Of a stretch of 64,000 bases of DNA, positions 39,363 to 48,236 are shown piece after piece. The number at the start of each line of letters is the position of its first letter. The stretch's first letter is position 1. The DNA comes from CAWGOF01 sp963824225. Lineage in GTDB: Bacteria > Acidobacteriota > Polarisedimenticolia > Polarisedimenticolales > Polarisedimenticolaceae. Both the position numbers and the translations under genes were made by a program. Where the stretch lies: NCBI GenBank assembly GCA_963824225.1, contig CAWGOF010000003.1, positions 558,001-622,000 of the forward strand, read 5' to 3'. The notes under the pieces are model-generated. The model had not been told where the DNA came from. It saw only the letters and a program-made list of their open reading frames with translations, and made no database searches.

Positions 39363-41171
39363 TCAGGGCTCGTGGAACACGAGCGCCTCGCCGTGATCGC
39401 GGACCTCGCGCTCGATCTTTTCCACGAGCCGGTCGCGCCGCACGAACATCGCCTTCAGCCGCGTGCCGCTGACCATGCCGTCGAGCAGCGCCTCGACCTC
39501 CTTGGGGTCGAGCGCGCGGATCGCCTCGTACAGGCTGCGCGGCAGAGCGACCGCCTCCTTCTCGAACGGCTCGGGCAGCGTGCGCGTCAGGACGAACGCG
39601 CGCGTGTGGTCGATCAGGTGCAGCCGGAAGTCCCACGGCGTCGTCAGCTGGTTCCCCAGGTTCCGATCGGCGTTGCCGATCAGCGCGTCGAACACCCGCA
39701 TCACCTGCTGCTGGCGCGCGTACGCGGTCGGGTCGGGCGGCTCGAGCTTGCGGTCCCGCCGCTCCTGCTCGTGCACCGAGCTCTCGACCCAGGCCACGAG
39801 CGCTCCGCGCACGCCCTCGACCTCGCGCTCGACGACGGGCGGCGTCATGTTCATCCCGAGCTTGCGGTCGAGCAGGTAGGCCGGCCGCTCGAACTTCCAG
39901 CTGTCGGTGAACTGGAACTGACCGCCCGAGGAAGCGAAGCGCGTCAGCTCCTTCTCCTGGATCTCGACCGCCTTGAACGCGGCGCGCACCGTTCGGCCGT
40001 TGTGCGTCAGCGTGACGCGCTTGGGCTTGGTGATGCCGATCGGAATCTCCTCGACCTTCACGATCTCGCCCTGGGTCAGCGCCGCCTCCCACTCGGCGTC
40101 GGTCAGCGGACGATCGACGAGCCGCTCGCGGCCGTCGACGTACACCGCGTCAACCGTTCCGTCGGTGGCGATCTCGAGCGCCGAGGCGCGACCGCCGTAG
40201 GCCGGCCCCGCGCCGGTATCGATGAGGAACACGTGGCCGCCCACGCGCTTGACGATCCGAAAGTCGGACGTCGTCGTGTGAGCGACGACGATCCGCTCGG
40301 CCGACACGTGCGCGAGCACGGCGAACGCCTGCGGCTTGACCGCGTCGTCGTCGAGCTGGGCCAGACCCCGATACCACAGCGGCCCTTCGGGATCGACGAA
40401 CGCACCGCCGCTCTGCAAGCGCAGCAGCGTTTCGGCCGCCGCCCGCGCTGGATCGTCCGCACCGGCCGCCTCGAGCCGAGCCGTGACGCGCCCCGGTGCG
40501 GTCGCGAAGTCGTCGGTCGGAGCGAGCCAGCCGGCGGCCTCGAGCGCTTCGCGCGCGGCGACGTAGCCCCGCAGGTCGGAGTCGACCTCCGTGCGGATCG
40601 CAGCGAGCCCCTTCGCCGCCTCGGCCGGCGTCAGCCCTCCGTGAACGAACACGCTGCTCCCGAGACGGAGGACGGCCGGCCGCTCGAGCAGCCACGTGCC
40701 GTACTTGCCCGAAGAAGAGAACGCTCGATGCCGAGCGAGCCAGCCGGGTGGAACGTCCTCGTCGATCTCGTCGCCCGCCGCCGTCTCCTCGGCGGCGAAC
40801 GCCTGGAACTCCTCGGGCGCGACGTAGCGCAGGTCCGAGACGAGCGTCATCGCTTCGTGGTTCCCGAGCAGCATCTCGACCCGCTCGGGCGCCTGGGCCT
40901 CGAGCGCCATCAGCAGGTCGAGCGCCTCCCGCGATCGAGCGCCGCGATCGACGACGTCACCCAGCTGCACGAGACACGCGCGGCCGTCGATGAGCCGCAG
41001 GTCCGAGTCGACGAGCTTCGTCGCCCGCAGGATCTCGACGAGCGCGTCGTAGCCGCCGTGCAGATCGCCGATCGCCACGACGCGGTCGCACGTCGGATCG
41101 GCGGAGGCAGCGGCAGCAGCGAGGACGGCGGAGAGCCAGCCGACAAACAGCGTGCGGGCGCAGCGGGTCAT
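39363..41171 (-). CDS. secreted metallophosphoesterase fused to a kinase-like domain
   Basis: A 602-aa protein with a signal peptide (1-25). Residues 30-310 form a calcineurin-like phosphatase of the Shewanella-like (SLP) type: GDLHGG (35-40), GDVVDRG (71-77), GNHE (103-106), FVHGG (175-179) and a late metal His in VVAHTT (295-300). After a linker, residues ~370-600 resemble the PI4K/HipA/Fam20 kinase fold: a candidate ATP lysine K400 in RAAFKAVE, GNADRNLGN (499-507, candidate base D502) and LIDHTRAF (519-526, metal Asp D521). Phosphatase assignment is firm; the kinase reading is motif-level inference. A tRNA-Arg lies just upstream. Confidence 0.72.
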   Translation of the reverse strand: MTRCARTLFVGWLSAVLAAAAASADPTCDRVVAIGDLHGGYDALVEILRATKLVDSDLRLIDGRACLVQLGDVVDRGARSREALDLLMALEAQAPERVEMLLGNHEAMTLVSDLRYVAPEEFQAFAAEETAAGDEIDEDVPPGWLARHRAFSSSGKYGTWLLERPAVLRLGSSVFVHGGLTPAEAAKGLAAIRTEVDSDLRGYVAAREALEAAGWLAPTDDFATAPGRVTARLEAAGADDPARAAAETLLRLQSGGAFVDPEGPLWYRGLAQLDDDAVKPQAFAVLAHVSAERIVVAHTTTSDFRIVKRVGGHVFLIDTGAGPAYGGRASALEIATDGTVDAVYVDGRERLVDRPLTDAEWEAALTQGEIVKVEEIPIGITKPKRVTLTHNGRTVRAAFKAVEIQEKELTRFASSGGQFQFTDSWKFERPAYLLDRKLGMNMTPPVVEREVEGVRGALVAWVESSVHEQERRDRKLEPPDPTAYARQQQVMRVFDALIGNADRNLGNQLTTPWDFRLHLIDHTRAFVLTRTLPEPFEKEAVALPRSLYEAIRALDPKEVEALLDGMVSGTRLKAMFVRRDRLVEKIEREVRDHGEALVFHEP

Positions 41172-41198
41172 GGTTCGAAGTGTACGCGATCGACGCGT

Positions 41199-41275
41199 TG
41201 GTACGCGTGGCAGGATTCGAACCTGCGACCCCCAGCTCCGGAGGCTGGTGCTCTATCCAGCTGAGCTACACGCGC
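41199..41275 (-). tRNA. tRNA-Arg (CCG)
   Basis: Acceptor GCGCGTG/CACGCGT, anticodon stem CCAGC/GCTGG around CTCCGGA, anticodon CCG. T-arm with GGTTCGAATCC. Encoded CCA. Sits ~27 bases upstream of the phosphatase-kinase start on the same strand. Confidence 0.93.
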
Positions 41276-41392
41276 GCTGTGGGAACGAGGGCACGATAAC
41301 AAGCCGCCCCAGGACTGTAAAGCTGTGCCGCGCGTCAGCCCGGATGGGCGAACGCAGGGGCCGCGCGGATCACGCGACCCCTGCGGGTCAGG

Positions 41393-41866
41393 TCACTGGC
41401 AGAATGTGCTCAGACTTCCGCCTGTGCAGATGCCGCAATCGCCCCACTGGCACGTGCCCAAGTCGCAGCACTGGTCATGGAACTGTTCCTGACAGTCGCA
41501 CGTCGTCTTGTGCAGGGTCGTCCCCCCGGTACAGTGGAGAATCTGCCCGTTGGGCTTCTGACAGCGTGTTATGTCGAGGTCGACCGTCACGCAGTCTTGG
41601 AGCGTGCAGCTCCGTCCAGGCACGTCATTGCAGTTCGAGAAGTTGACCGGGCAGGGTAGGACGTCGACACGCTCAGCCGCGGGCTTGTCGCCCGGAACGC
41701 CCTCGAGAGCCGGACTCTCGACCGAATTTTCGCCAACGCACAGCATTCCGTCGACCGGCTTCGGCGGAGCGGGCGGGCCTTCGGTTTGCGGTGGTGCCGT
41801 CCCGGCCAAGAGCGTTCCCGTGCCCAGGCCGATCACCGCCGCCAGAACCAACCAGGATCGTCGCAT
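41393..41866 (-). CDS. secreted Cys-rich small protein
   Basis: A 157-aa protein with a signal peptide (LVLAAVIGLGTGTLLAG), a Pro-rich linker, then ~90 residues with 14 or so cysteines, several as CC or CxxC-like (CDCQEQFHDQCCDLGTCQWGDCGIC). Such content suggests a disulfide-stapled, EGF- or knottin-like exported protein. Divergent from the sigma/kinase module by ~100 bases. Family unknown; the thioredoxin/CcdA/TlpA system at 16-18 kb shows this cell handles exported thiols. Confidence 0.6.
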   Translation of the reverse strand: MRRSWLVLAAVIGLGTGTLLAGTAPPQTEGPPAPPKPVDGMLCVGENSVESPALEGVPGDKPAAERVDVLPCPVNFSNCNDVPGRSCTLQDCVTVDLDITRCQKPNGQILHCTGGTTLHKTTCDCQEQFHDQCCDLGTCQWGDCGICTGGSLSTFCQ

Positions 41867-41965
41867 GGTCGTCCTCCCGGGGCCAGCTACGTTCCGACGA
41901 TTCGCCGGTCACGAGACAGCCCGACCCGTATCGCGGAATCCGCAGCGGGAACGGGCAGCGGTTCC

Positions 41966-41995
41966 TTGACAATCCGTGGGTGACCGCCGTATCCA
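41966..41995 (+). promoter_or_regulatory. sigma-70 promoter of the ECF-kinase operon
   Basis: Perfect TTGACA (41966-41971), 18-base spacer, TATCCA (41990-41995). It decides the downstream start: the frame's first ATG at 41976 lies inside the promoter, so translation must begin at GTG 42018. Confidence 0.65.
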
Positions 41996-42017
41996 GGACG
42001 CGCCAGGGGGGCGCATC

Positions 42018-42539
42018 GTGAACGGCGGACCGGCCGGCTTCATCCCGCTCGTGTATGACAACCTCCGAGCGATCGCCCGCCACTACCTCGACCGCGAGGG
42101 GCCCGACCACACGCTGCAACCCACGGCGCTCGTCCACGAGGCGTACCTGCGGCTCGCCGGTCGCGACGGCATCGACTGGCAGGGCAAGACCCACTTCCTG
42201 GCCATCGCGGCTGTCGAGATGCGGCGCGTCCTGGTCGATCACGCGCGCGTTCGCGGTGCCGCGAAGCGCGGAGCCGCCGCGCGCCGTGTCACCCTGGACG
42301 ACGGGTTGACCGACGGACGAGGACCGAGCGTCGAGATCCTCGCGCTCGACGAGGCGCTCGAGCGGCTCGCGTCCTTGAGCCCGCGGCAGGCCCAGATCGC
42401 TCAGATGCGGCTCTACGCCGGCATGCTGACCCGCGAGATCGGCGAGGTGGTCGGTGTCTCGGAGCGCACCGTGAAAGGCGACTGGTCCATGGCGCGTGCG
42501 TGGCTCGCCCGCGAGCTGCGCGCGGGAGGTCGGGCGTGA
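42018..42539 (+). CDS. ECF-type sigma factor of the Sig-70_X6 (TIGR02999) class
   Basis: A 173-aa sigma factor from GTG 42018 (a longer ATG frame would start within its promoter). Region 2: HTLQPTALVHEAYLRLAG and FLAIAAVEMRRVLVDHARVR; region 4: SPRQAQIAQMRLYAGMLTREIGEVVGVSERTVKGDW. The AxEMRRVLVDHAR pattern is typical of the group tied to Ser/Thr kinase genes. Overlaps the kinase start (GTGA), so the two are translationally coupled. Probably controlled by that kinase rather than an anti-sigma factor. Confidence 0.85.
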   Translation: MNGGPAGFIPLVYDNLRAIARHYLDREGPDHTLQPTALVHEAYLRLAGRDGIDWQGKTHFLAIAAVEMRRVLVDHARVRGAAKRGAAARRVTLDDGLTDGRGPSVEILALDEALERLASLSPRQAQIAQMRLYAGMLTREIGEVVGVSERTVKGDWSMARAWLARELRAGGRA

Positions 42540-45244
42540 AGCCGGAGTACCACGCGCGCTTGACCGACCGCTTCCTCGCCGTGAGGCAGCTTCCACACGA
42601 CCAGCGCCCGGCGTTCCTCGCGCGGCTGCGTGCCGAGGACGCTCGGATGAGCGCCGAGATCGAGTCGCTCTTGGGCCACGACGCCGGTCCGCCCTCGATT
42701 CTGTGCCGCGGGATCGTCCCGCGCGACGAGCTCCTGTCGAGCGCGGATCGCGTGGGTCCGTATCGCCTCACGGAGCGGATCGGGGAAGGCGGGATGGGTG
42801 TCGTCTTTCGCGCCGAGCAGACCGAGCCGATCGAGCGCGAGGTGGCGATCAAGCTGATTCGCGCGGGGTTCGAGACCGAGCGTGTGCTGGCGCGATTCGA
42901 GACCGAGCGCCGCGTGCTGGCGCGCATGGACCACCCGCACATCGCCCGGGTCCTCGACGCGGGCACGACCGCGGCGGGGTGGCCGTACGTGGCCATGGAG
43001 TACGTCCGCGGCGCGTCGATCACGCGGTTCTCGGACGAGCGGCGGCTCGACGTGGTCGAGCGTCTGCGGCTCGTCCTGCCGGTCTGCGATGCCGTGCACT
43101 ACGCGCACCAGAACGCGATCATCCACCGTGATCTCAAGCCCTCGAACGTTCTCGTAACGCTCGTCGACGGCCATCCGGTTCCCAAGGTCATCGACTTCGG
43201 CATCGCCAAGGCGCTGCGGGGCGACAGCTCGCCCGATGCGAACCCGACCGAGGCCGGGCAGCTCGTCGGCACGCCCGCCTACATGAGCCCCGAACAGACG
43301 TCGACCGGCGAGTCGAACCCCGACATCCGCAGCGACGTGTACTCGCTGGGCGTGCTGCTGTACGAGCTGCTCGTCGGTTGCACGCCGCTCGAGCTCTCGT
43401 CCTGCGGCGAGCGCGACCCGGCCGAGATTCGACGGGTCATCCGCGAGCAAGAGCCGCTCCGGCCGAGCGCGCGTGCGGTCGCACTGGCAGATCGCGCCAC
43501 GGCGATCGCGGCGGCCCGACGGACCGATCCCGACGCGTTGGCCCGGAGCCTGCGCGGCGACCTCGATGCGATCGTCATGATGGCCCTGGCCAAGGAGCCC
43601 GACCGGCGCTACGGCTCGGCGTTCGAGCTCGCGGCCGACGTGCGGCGCAGCCTCGGGCACGAGCCGATTCATGCCCGCCCCCCCGCCGTCCTGTATCGAC
43701 TGGGCAAGCTGGCGCGCCGGCATCGCACGGCGACCACGGTCGGCGCCGTTCTCGTCCCGGTGCTCGTCGCCTCGGCGATCGTGCTGGCCGTGCAAGCGCG
43801 GCGGGTGGCCCGCGAGCGCGATCGCGCGGAAGAGGTCTCGGAGCTGCTCGTTCGAGCGTACGAGGTCCCGTACTACGTCCCGCGACGCATGCCACCTCCC
43901 GAGGTCGAGGACGTGCTGCGAGAGAGCCTCCGGAGGGTCGAGGACGAGCTGGCCGATCACCCGGTGCTCCAAGCCCGGATGCTGGCCGCGCTCGGCGAGA
44001 CGCTGCGCGGCGTCGGGGAGTCGAGCGCGGCGCTCCCGATCGTGGAGCGGGCCCACGACTTCTTGCGCCAGAGCCTCGGTGCGGAGGACCCACGCACACT
44101 CGCGGCGCAACACTCGCTCGGGCGCACGTACGCCGACCGCTTCATGACTCGCGAAGCCGAAGCGGAGCTCGTCGCCGTGGTCGAAGCTCGCCGCCGGATC
44201 CTCGGCCCCGAGCACTCGAGCACGCTGCGCACGATGAGCGATCTGGCCGGGCTCTATCGCGAGACTCTACGCAATGCGGATGCGATCCGGTTGCTCGAGC
44301 CCGTGGTCGCGGCCATGCCGCGGACGCTCGGCCCGATGCACACGGAGACGCTCGTGAACGCGAGCTTGCTCGCGGCCGTATACCTCGACGCAGGCCGTGT
44401 CGACGACGCCGACACCCTGCTACGCGAGTACCTCCCACGAATGCCGGCCGACTTGTCGGAGCGCGCGAAGGCCCTATACAACCTGGGCTGCATCCACGCC
44501 CTGCGCGGCGAGCGAAAGGCGGCGATCGATCGCCTGCGCGAAGCGCACGCGGCGGGCTTCAGCATCGGCTACTACGCCGATCGGAACTTGCGGTCGCTCT
44601 ACGACGATCCCGAGCTGCTGCGGCTCTACCGAGAGACGACGGTGGGGGGCGAGGGAGCCCTCCGGGACCTCCTGTTCCGAGCCCGTGTGAATGCCTACGA
44701 ACGACGATACGCCGAGGCCGAGAAGCTGTTCCGCGACGTGCTCGCCCTGACGCCGTCCGGCGACCTAGGGTCCGTGCGCAGCATCGAGTGGGACCTCGCG
44801 ATGGTCCTCGAAGAACATGGTCGTTACGCCGAAGCACTACCGCTGATCGAGAAGCGCATCGCGTGGCGGCGCGGAGAGAGCGGTCCCCGAGCATGGACCT
44901 TCCCCGAACAATGGCACTTGACGCAGGCATACCTCGGTGAGGGGAATACCGCAGCCGCGCTGGCCGTCCTCGACGCCGAGATCCGTGATATCGACGGTAC
45001 ACGCACCCTGGGAGTGCCCGGCGCGTCACTCTACGCGCGGGCCCGCCGGGCCGGTATCACCGGCGATTCCGCATCCGCTTTGCGACTCCTCCGGGAAGCG
45101 TCCGACGCCGGGATCGGCGACTACAAGCTCCTGCCCCGGGACCTCGCACTGCGGCCGCTCCGCGACACGCCCGAGTTCCGCGCGATCGTCGCCGCGATGA
45201 AACGCCGGCACGAGCTGCCGCTTCTCGCCGAAGAATCCCCGTGA
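42536..45244 (+). CDS. receptor-type Ser/Thr protein kinase with TPR sensor
   Basis: A 902-aa protein. Cytoplasmic kinase: glycine loop GEGGMGVVFRAE (83-94), K106 in VAIKLI, catalytic HRDLKPSN (198-205), DFG (220-222), APE-type MSPEQ. One transmembrane helix near 400-420 (VGAVLVPVLVASAIVLAVQ), then ~450 residues of TPR repeats (LGPEHSSTLRTMSDLA, RTLGPMHTETLVN), presumably periplasmic. Starts GTG 42536 overlapping the sigma gene. Together they form a signal-to-sigma module; phosphorylation of the sigma factor is inferred from the pairing known in planctomycetes and delta-proteobacteria. Confidence 0.88.
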   Translation: MKPEYHARLTDRFLAVRQLPHDQRPAFLARLRAEDARMSAEIESLLGHDAGPPSILCRGIVPRDELLSSADRVGPYRLTERIGEGGMGVVFRAEQTEPIEREVAIKLIRAGFETERVLARFETERRVLARMDHPHIARVLDAGTTAAGWPYVAMEYVRGASITRFSDERRLDVVERLRLVLPVCDAVHYAHQNAIIHRDLKPSNVLVTLVDGHPVPKVIDFGIAKALRGDSSPDANPTEAGQLVGTPAYMSPEQTSTGESNPDIRSDVYSLGVLLYELLVGCTPLELSSCGERDPAEIRRVIREQEPLRPSARAVALADRATAIAAARRTDPDALARSLRGDLDAIVMMALAKEPDRRYGSAFELAADVRRSLGHEPIHARPPAVLYRLGKLARRHRTATTVGAVLVPVLVASAIVLAVQARRVARERDRAEEVSELLVRAYEVPYYVPRRMPPPEVEDVLRESLRRVEDELADHPVLQARMLAALGETLRGVGESSAALPIVERAHDFLRQSLGAEDPRTLAAQHSLGRTYADRFMTREAEAELVAVVEARRRILGPEHSSTLRTMSDLAGLYRETLRNADAIRLLEPVVAAMPRTLGPMHTETLVNASLLAAVYLDAGRVDDADTLLREYLPRMPADLSERAKALYNLGCIHALRGERKAAIDRLREAHAAGFSIGYYADRNLRSLYDDPELLRLYRETTVGGEGALRDLLFRARVNAYERRYAEAEKLFRDVLALTPSGDLGSVRSIEWDLAMVLEEHGRYAEALPLIEKRIAWRRGESGPRAWTFPEQWHLTQAYLGEGNTAAALAVLDAEIRDIDGTRTLGVPGASLYARARRAGITGDSASALRLLREASDAGIGDYKLLPRDLALRPLRDTPEFRAIVAAMKRRHELPLLAEESP

Positions 45245-45252
45245 ATCGCACT

Positions 45253-46563
45253 CTACCTGCGCACCGCGACTTGCTTGTGGATCCACTGGGTCATGGCATC
45301 CAAGTAGCCGGGAGCCAGTACGGGCCAGTGCGCTGGATCACCCGGCTTGGGCCAGACGAGTAGCGCGTGGTCGGCGTCAGGAAACACCTTGATCGTGTAG
45401 TCCTTGTTCCCCGCCAGCGCCAGCCCCCTGCGCCAATTGGCTGTCGTTTCGGCGACCGGGGTGAGCGTGTCCAGCTCTCCGAAGATCGCCAGGGCCGGGC
45501 ACACCAGCTGCTCGAGAGCTGGCATCGGGTCATAGCCCATCTGCAACTTCCAGCTCGGGACGATGTCTTCCAGCTTTGTCGCCGGTTGCACGCGCGCGAG
45601 CCATCGCTCGTTGCCGGCCTCTCGCGTCGCCGCTTGCAGCTCGTCCCAGCCCTCCCCTCCTGAGCGCGCCACGTCCCATTTCTGATTCAAATACGCAACG
45701 GCTTCTGCAATCTCGGTCTCCGAAAAGCCATCGCGTCGCATCTGCGCCTCTGCTTGGTAGGTCACCTGCCGATGCGGCGAGACACCTGCGCCGGAGACGT
45801 TGATGACGAAGGCCACGTCGTTCGAGCGCGAAGCCGCCAGCGGGGCCACGATACCCCCGTGGCTTCTACCGTAGAGCCCAACTCGTCTCGGGTGGATCTC
45901 CTTTCGGTCTTGAAGGTAATGAATCCCGGCCAGCGCATCCGCTGCGAAGTCATCAAAGCTCATGTCGCGATAGTCGCCACCCGAACCACCTGTCCCACGC
46001 TTGTCGTACACGAGCGTCGCGATCCCGTGGCGGGCGAGGTAGTCGGCGTAGAAGGACTCGGATTCACGGTCTGTGGCGCCCGAGCCCTGTAGCAGGAACA
46101 GCGCAGGCCGGCGGCCCTTTCCCGGCGGGAGTCTCAAGGTCGCGACGAGCGTGTTCCGACCGCTCTGAAAGCGCACCTCTTCCTGACTGTAGGGTAGAGG
46201 AGCGGCCGGCGTCCGCTTCAGGATGAACGGATCAACATGACCGCCCGTTGGGGATGGGACCTTCCCCGAGATGATGTCGCCGCGAAGCTCACCGTCAAAC
46301 GTCAGGCCCGTGGGTAGTCCGAATCTCACCGCCGGAGACGGGCCATCGACACGCAGTGGCCAACGGAAGACTGCGGCAGCCGGCAAGTCGAATGTACCCC
46401 TGACGGAATCGCCGTCCGCCCTGAAGTCGGCCATGATCTTCAACTCGCCGCCCGGTTGGGTGATTCTTCCTTCCCAGTGTCCGTCGAGCGAAGCGGGAGC
46501 CGTGCCCGCGACTCCGAACAGGAGCGCGAGCAGGCTCGGTTCAAGCAATCTTCTCTTGGCCAC
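45253..46563 (-). CDS. secreted alpha/beta hydrolase (S9/DUF-type serine esterase or peptidase)
   Basis: A 436-aa exported hydrolase with an N-terminal signal and a beta-rich domain (~25-130: LDGHWEGRI, GTFDLPA) ahead of the alpha/beta-hydrolase core. Nucleophile in LYGRSHGGIVA, acid in FGELDTLTPV, base in PDADHALLV: a complete Ser-Asp-His triad. The VYDKRGTGGSGGDYRDMS oxyanion region is typical of S9-like hydrolases. Substrate unknown. Starts 40 bases from the divergent beta-propeller gene. Confidence 0.82.
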   Translation of the reverse strand: MAKRRLLEPSLLALLFGVAGTAPASLDGHWEGRITQPGGELKIMADFRADGDSVRGTFDLPAAAVFRWPLRVDGPSPAVRFGLPTGLTFDGELRGDIISGKVPSPTGGHVDPFILKRTPAAPLPYSQEEVRFQSGRNTLVATLRLPPGKGRRPALFLLQGSGATDRESESFYADYLARHGIATLVYDKRGTGGSGGDYRDMSFDDFAADALAGIHYLQDRKEIHPRRVGLYGRSHGGIVAPLAASRSNDVAFVINVSGAGVSPHRQVTYQAEAQMRRDGFSETEIAEAVAYLNQKWDVARSGGEGWDELQAATREAGNERWLARVQPATKLEDIVPSWKLQMGYDPMPALEQLVCPALAIFGELDTLTPVAETTANWRRGLALAGNKDYTIKVFPDADHALLVWPKPGDPAHWPVLAPGYLDAMTQWIHKQVAVRR

Positions 46564-46602
46564 CCTGAGCTAACGATACAGCCTCGCGTATCCTGGGACG
46601 GG

Positions 46603-47958
46603 ATGAAGCGAAAGCTCTGCGGGATCGGTGCGCTCGCGGTCCTCGCGGCGGCCTTCGCGGGTGCTGCGACCCCCGTGCGGCTCGACCCGCGGGCTCAGTG
46701 GGGCCACTGGCGCGGGCCGCTCGGCACCGGCGTCGCACCCGGGGCGACGCCGCCTCTGACCTGGGCCGAGGACCTCCACGTGCGCTGGAAGCGCGAGCTT
46801 CCCGGGAAGGGCCACTCGAGCCCGGTCGTGTGGGGCGACCGGATCTTCGTCACGAGCGCAGTACCGTACGGCGAGCCATTGCCCGAAGAGGGTCACGAGT
46901 CGCACGGAACGCACGACAACGTGCCGGCGACGCGTGCGCACCGCTTCGTCGTGCTCGCGCTCTCCCGGTCGAAGGGCGAGATTCTCTGGGAGCGCACGGT
47001 GCGCGATGCGCGGCCGCACGAGAGCACGCACGCGACCGGGAGCTGGGCCTCGGCCTCGGCGGCAACCGACGGCGAAGTGCTCGTCGCCTCCTTCGGCTCG
47101 GCCGGCATCTACGGCCTCGACCTCGACGGGAAACAGCTCTGGCGCGCCGACCTGGGCCCGATGCGCATCAAGCACGGCCACGGCGAGGGCAGCTCGCCCG
47201 CGCTCGCCGGCGCGAGCGTCCTCGTCAACTGGGACCATGAGGCGGGGTCGTTCCTCGTCGCGCTCGACAAGCGGACGGGAAAGCAGCGCTTCAAGATCGA
47301 ACGCGACGAGACGACCTCGTGGTCGTCGCCGCTCGTCGTCGAGCACCGCGGGAGCACGCAGGTCATCGTCGCCGCGACGCGCCGCGTGCGGGCCTACGCT
47401 CTGGCCGACGGCAAGCTGATCTGGGAATGCGGCGGCCTCTCGGACAACGTGGTCGCGAGCCCGGTCGCCGGCGACGGCATGGTCTACGTCGCAAGCAGCT
47501 ACGAGAAGCGGGCCCTGCTCGCGATTCGCCTGGACGCCGCGCGCGGCGACATCACGGGGACAGCGGCGGTCGCGTGGACGCGCGATCGCGACACGCCCTA
47601 CGTCCCGTCACCGCTCCTCGACGACGGCCGCCTGTGTTTTCTCAAGCACTACCAGGGACTCATCACGTGCGTCGACGCGCGGAGCGGCACCACGATCTTC
47701 GGCCCCCAGCGCCTCCCCGGCGTGAGCAACGTCTACGCCTCGCCCGTCGCCGCGGCGGGCAGGATCTACGTCGTGGGCCTGGACGGCGCGGCGGTCGTGC
47801 TGCGGAGCGGCAGCTCTCTCGAAGTTCTCGCACGCAACCGGCTCGACGACAGCTTTGCCGCGTCGCCTGCGCTCGTGGGCTCGGAGATGTTCCTCCGCGG
47901 CGAGCGCTTCCTCTACGCGATCGCGGAGCCGGTCAAAGAAAGCCGGCGCTCCCCGTGA
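46603..47958 (+). CDS. secreted PQQ-like beta-propeller protein
   Basis: A 451-aa protein with signal peptide (LCGIGALAVLAAAFAGAA). It consists of PQQ/quinoprotein-type propeller blades: GHSSPVVWGDRIFVTSA, FVVLALSRSKGEILWERTV, GSAGIYGLDLDGKQLWRADLG, SPLVVEHRGSTQVIV, GRIYVVGLDGAAVVL. No haem-binding CxxCH or clear PQQ ligand, so it may be a binding or scaffolding propeller rather than a dehydrogenase. The stop overlaps the next small gene (GTGA). Confidence 0.82.
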   Translation: MKRKLCGIGALAVLAAAFAGAATPVRLDPRAQWGHWRGPLGTGVAPGATPPLTWAEDLHVRWKRELPGKGHSSPVVWGDRIFVTSAVPYGEPLPEEGHESHGTHDNVPATRAHRFVVLALSRSKGEILWERTVRDARPHESTHATGSWASASAATDGEVLVASFGSAGIYGLDLDGKQLWRADLGPMRIKHGHGEGSSPALAGASVLVNWDHEAGSFLVALDKRTGKQRFKIERDETTSWSSPLVVEHRGSTQVIVAATRRVRAYALADGKLIWECGGLSDNVVASPVAGDGMVYVASSYEKRALLAIRLDAARGDITGTAAVAWTRDRDTPYVPSPLLDDGRLCFLKHYQGLITCVDARSGTTIFGPQRLPGVSNVYASPVAAAGRIYVVGLDGAAVVLRSGSSLEVLARNRLDDSFAASPALVGSEMFLRGERFLYAIAEPVKESRRSP

Positions 47959-48236
47959 CGCGATCGATCAAGCTCGGCGTGGCCGCCGGCCTCCTCGCGG
48001 GCGCCGGGACGATCGCCCTCCTCGTCCACGCCGTCCTGCGGGCGACCGAAGTCGAGTGCGAGGTCTGCGTCCGCTACGGCGGGCGGCTCGTCTGCCGCGC
48101 CGCCGCCGGCACGACGCGCGAGGAGGCGCTCCGCACGGCGACCGAGAACGCCTGTGCTTTCCTCGCCTCGGGCATGACCGAGTCGATCCGCTGCGGGAAC
48201 ACGTCGCCGGAGACCGCCACCTGCAATGTCGACTGA
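47955..48236 (+). CDS. small secreted Cys-containing protein
   Basis: A 93-aa protein from GTG 47955, overlapping the propeller stop. N-terminal hydrophobic segment (LGVAAGLLAGAGTIALLVHAVL) then ~60 residues with about six cysteines (VECEVCVRYGGRLVC, ENACAFL, SIRCGN, TATCNVD). Gene order suggests it works with the propeller protein. No family known; the CxxC and alternating cysteines fit a disulfide-bonded exported domain. Confidence 0.55.
   Translation: MTRSIKLGVAAGLLAGAGTIALLVHAVLRATEVECEVCVRYGGRLVCRAAAGTTREEALRTATENACAFLASGMTESIRCGNTSPETATCNVD

Noticed and set aside
37416..41264. 1282-codon open frame spanning the metalloprotease and phosphatase genes in another frame
   Set aside because: Shadow frame caused by very high GC content; Arg/Ala/Gly/Asp-rich with no motif, while the real genes on both strands have clear motifs.
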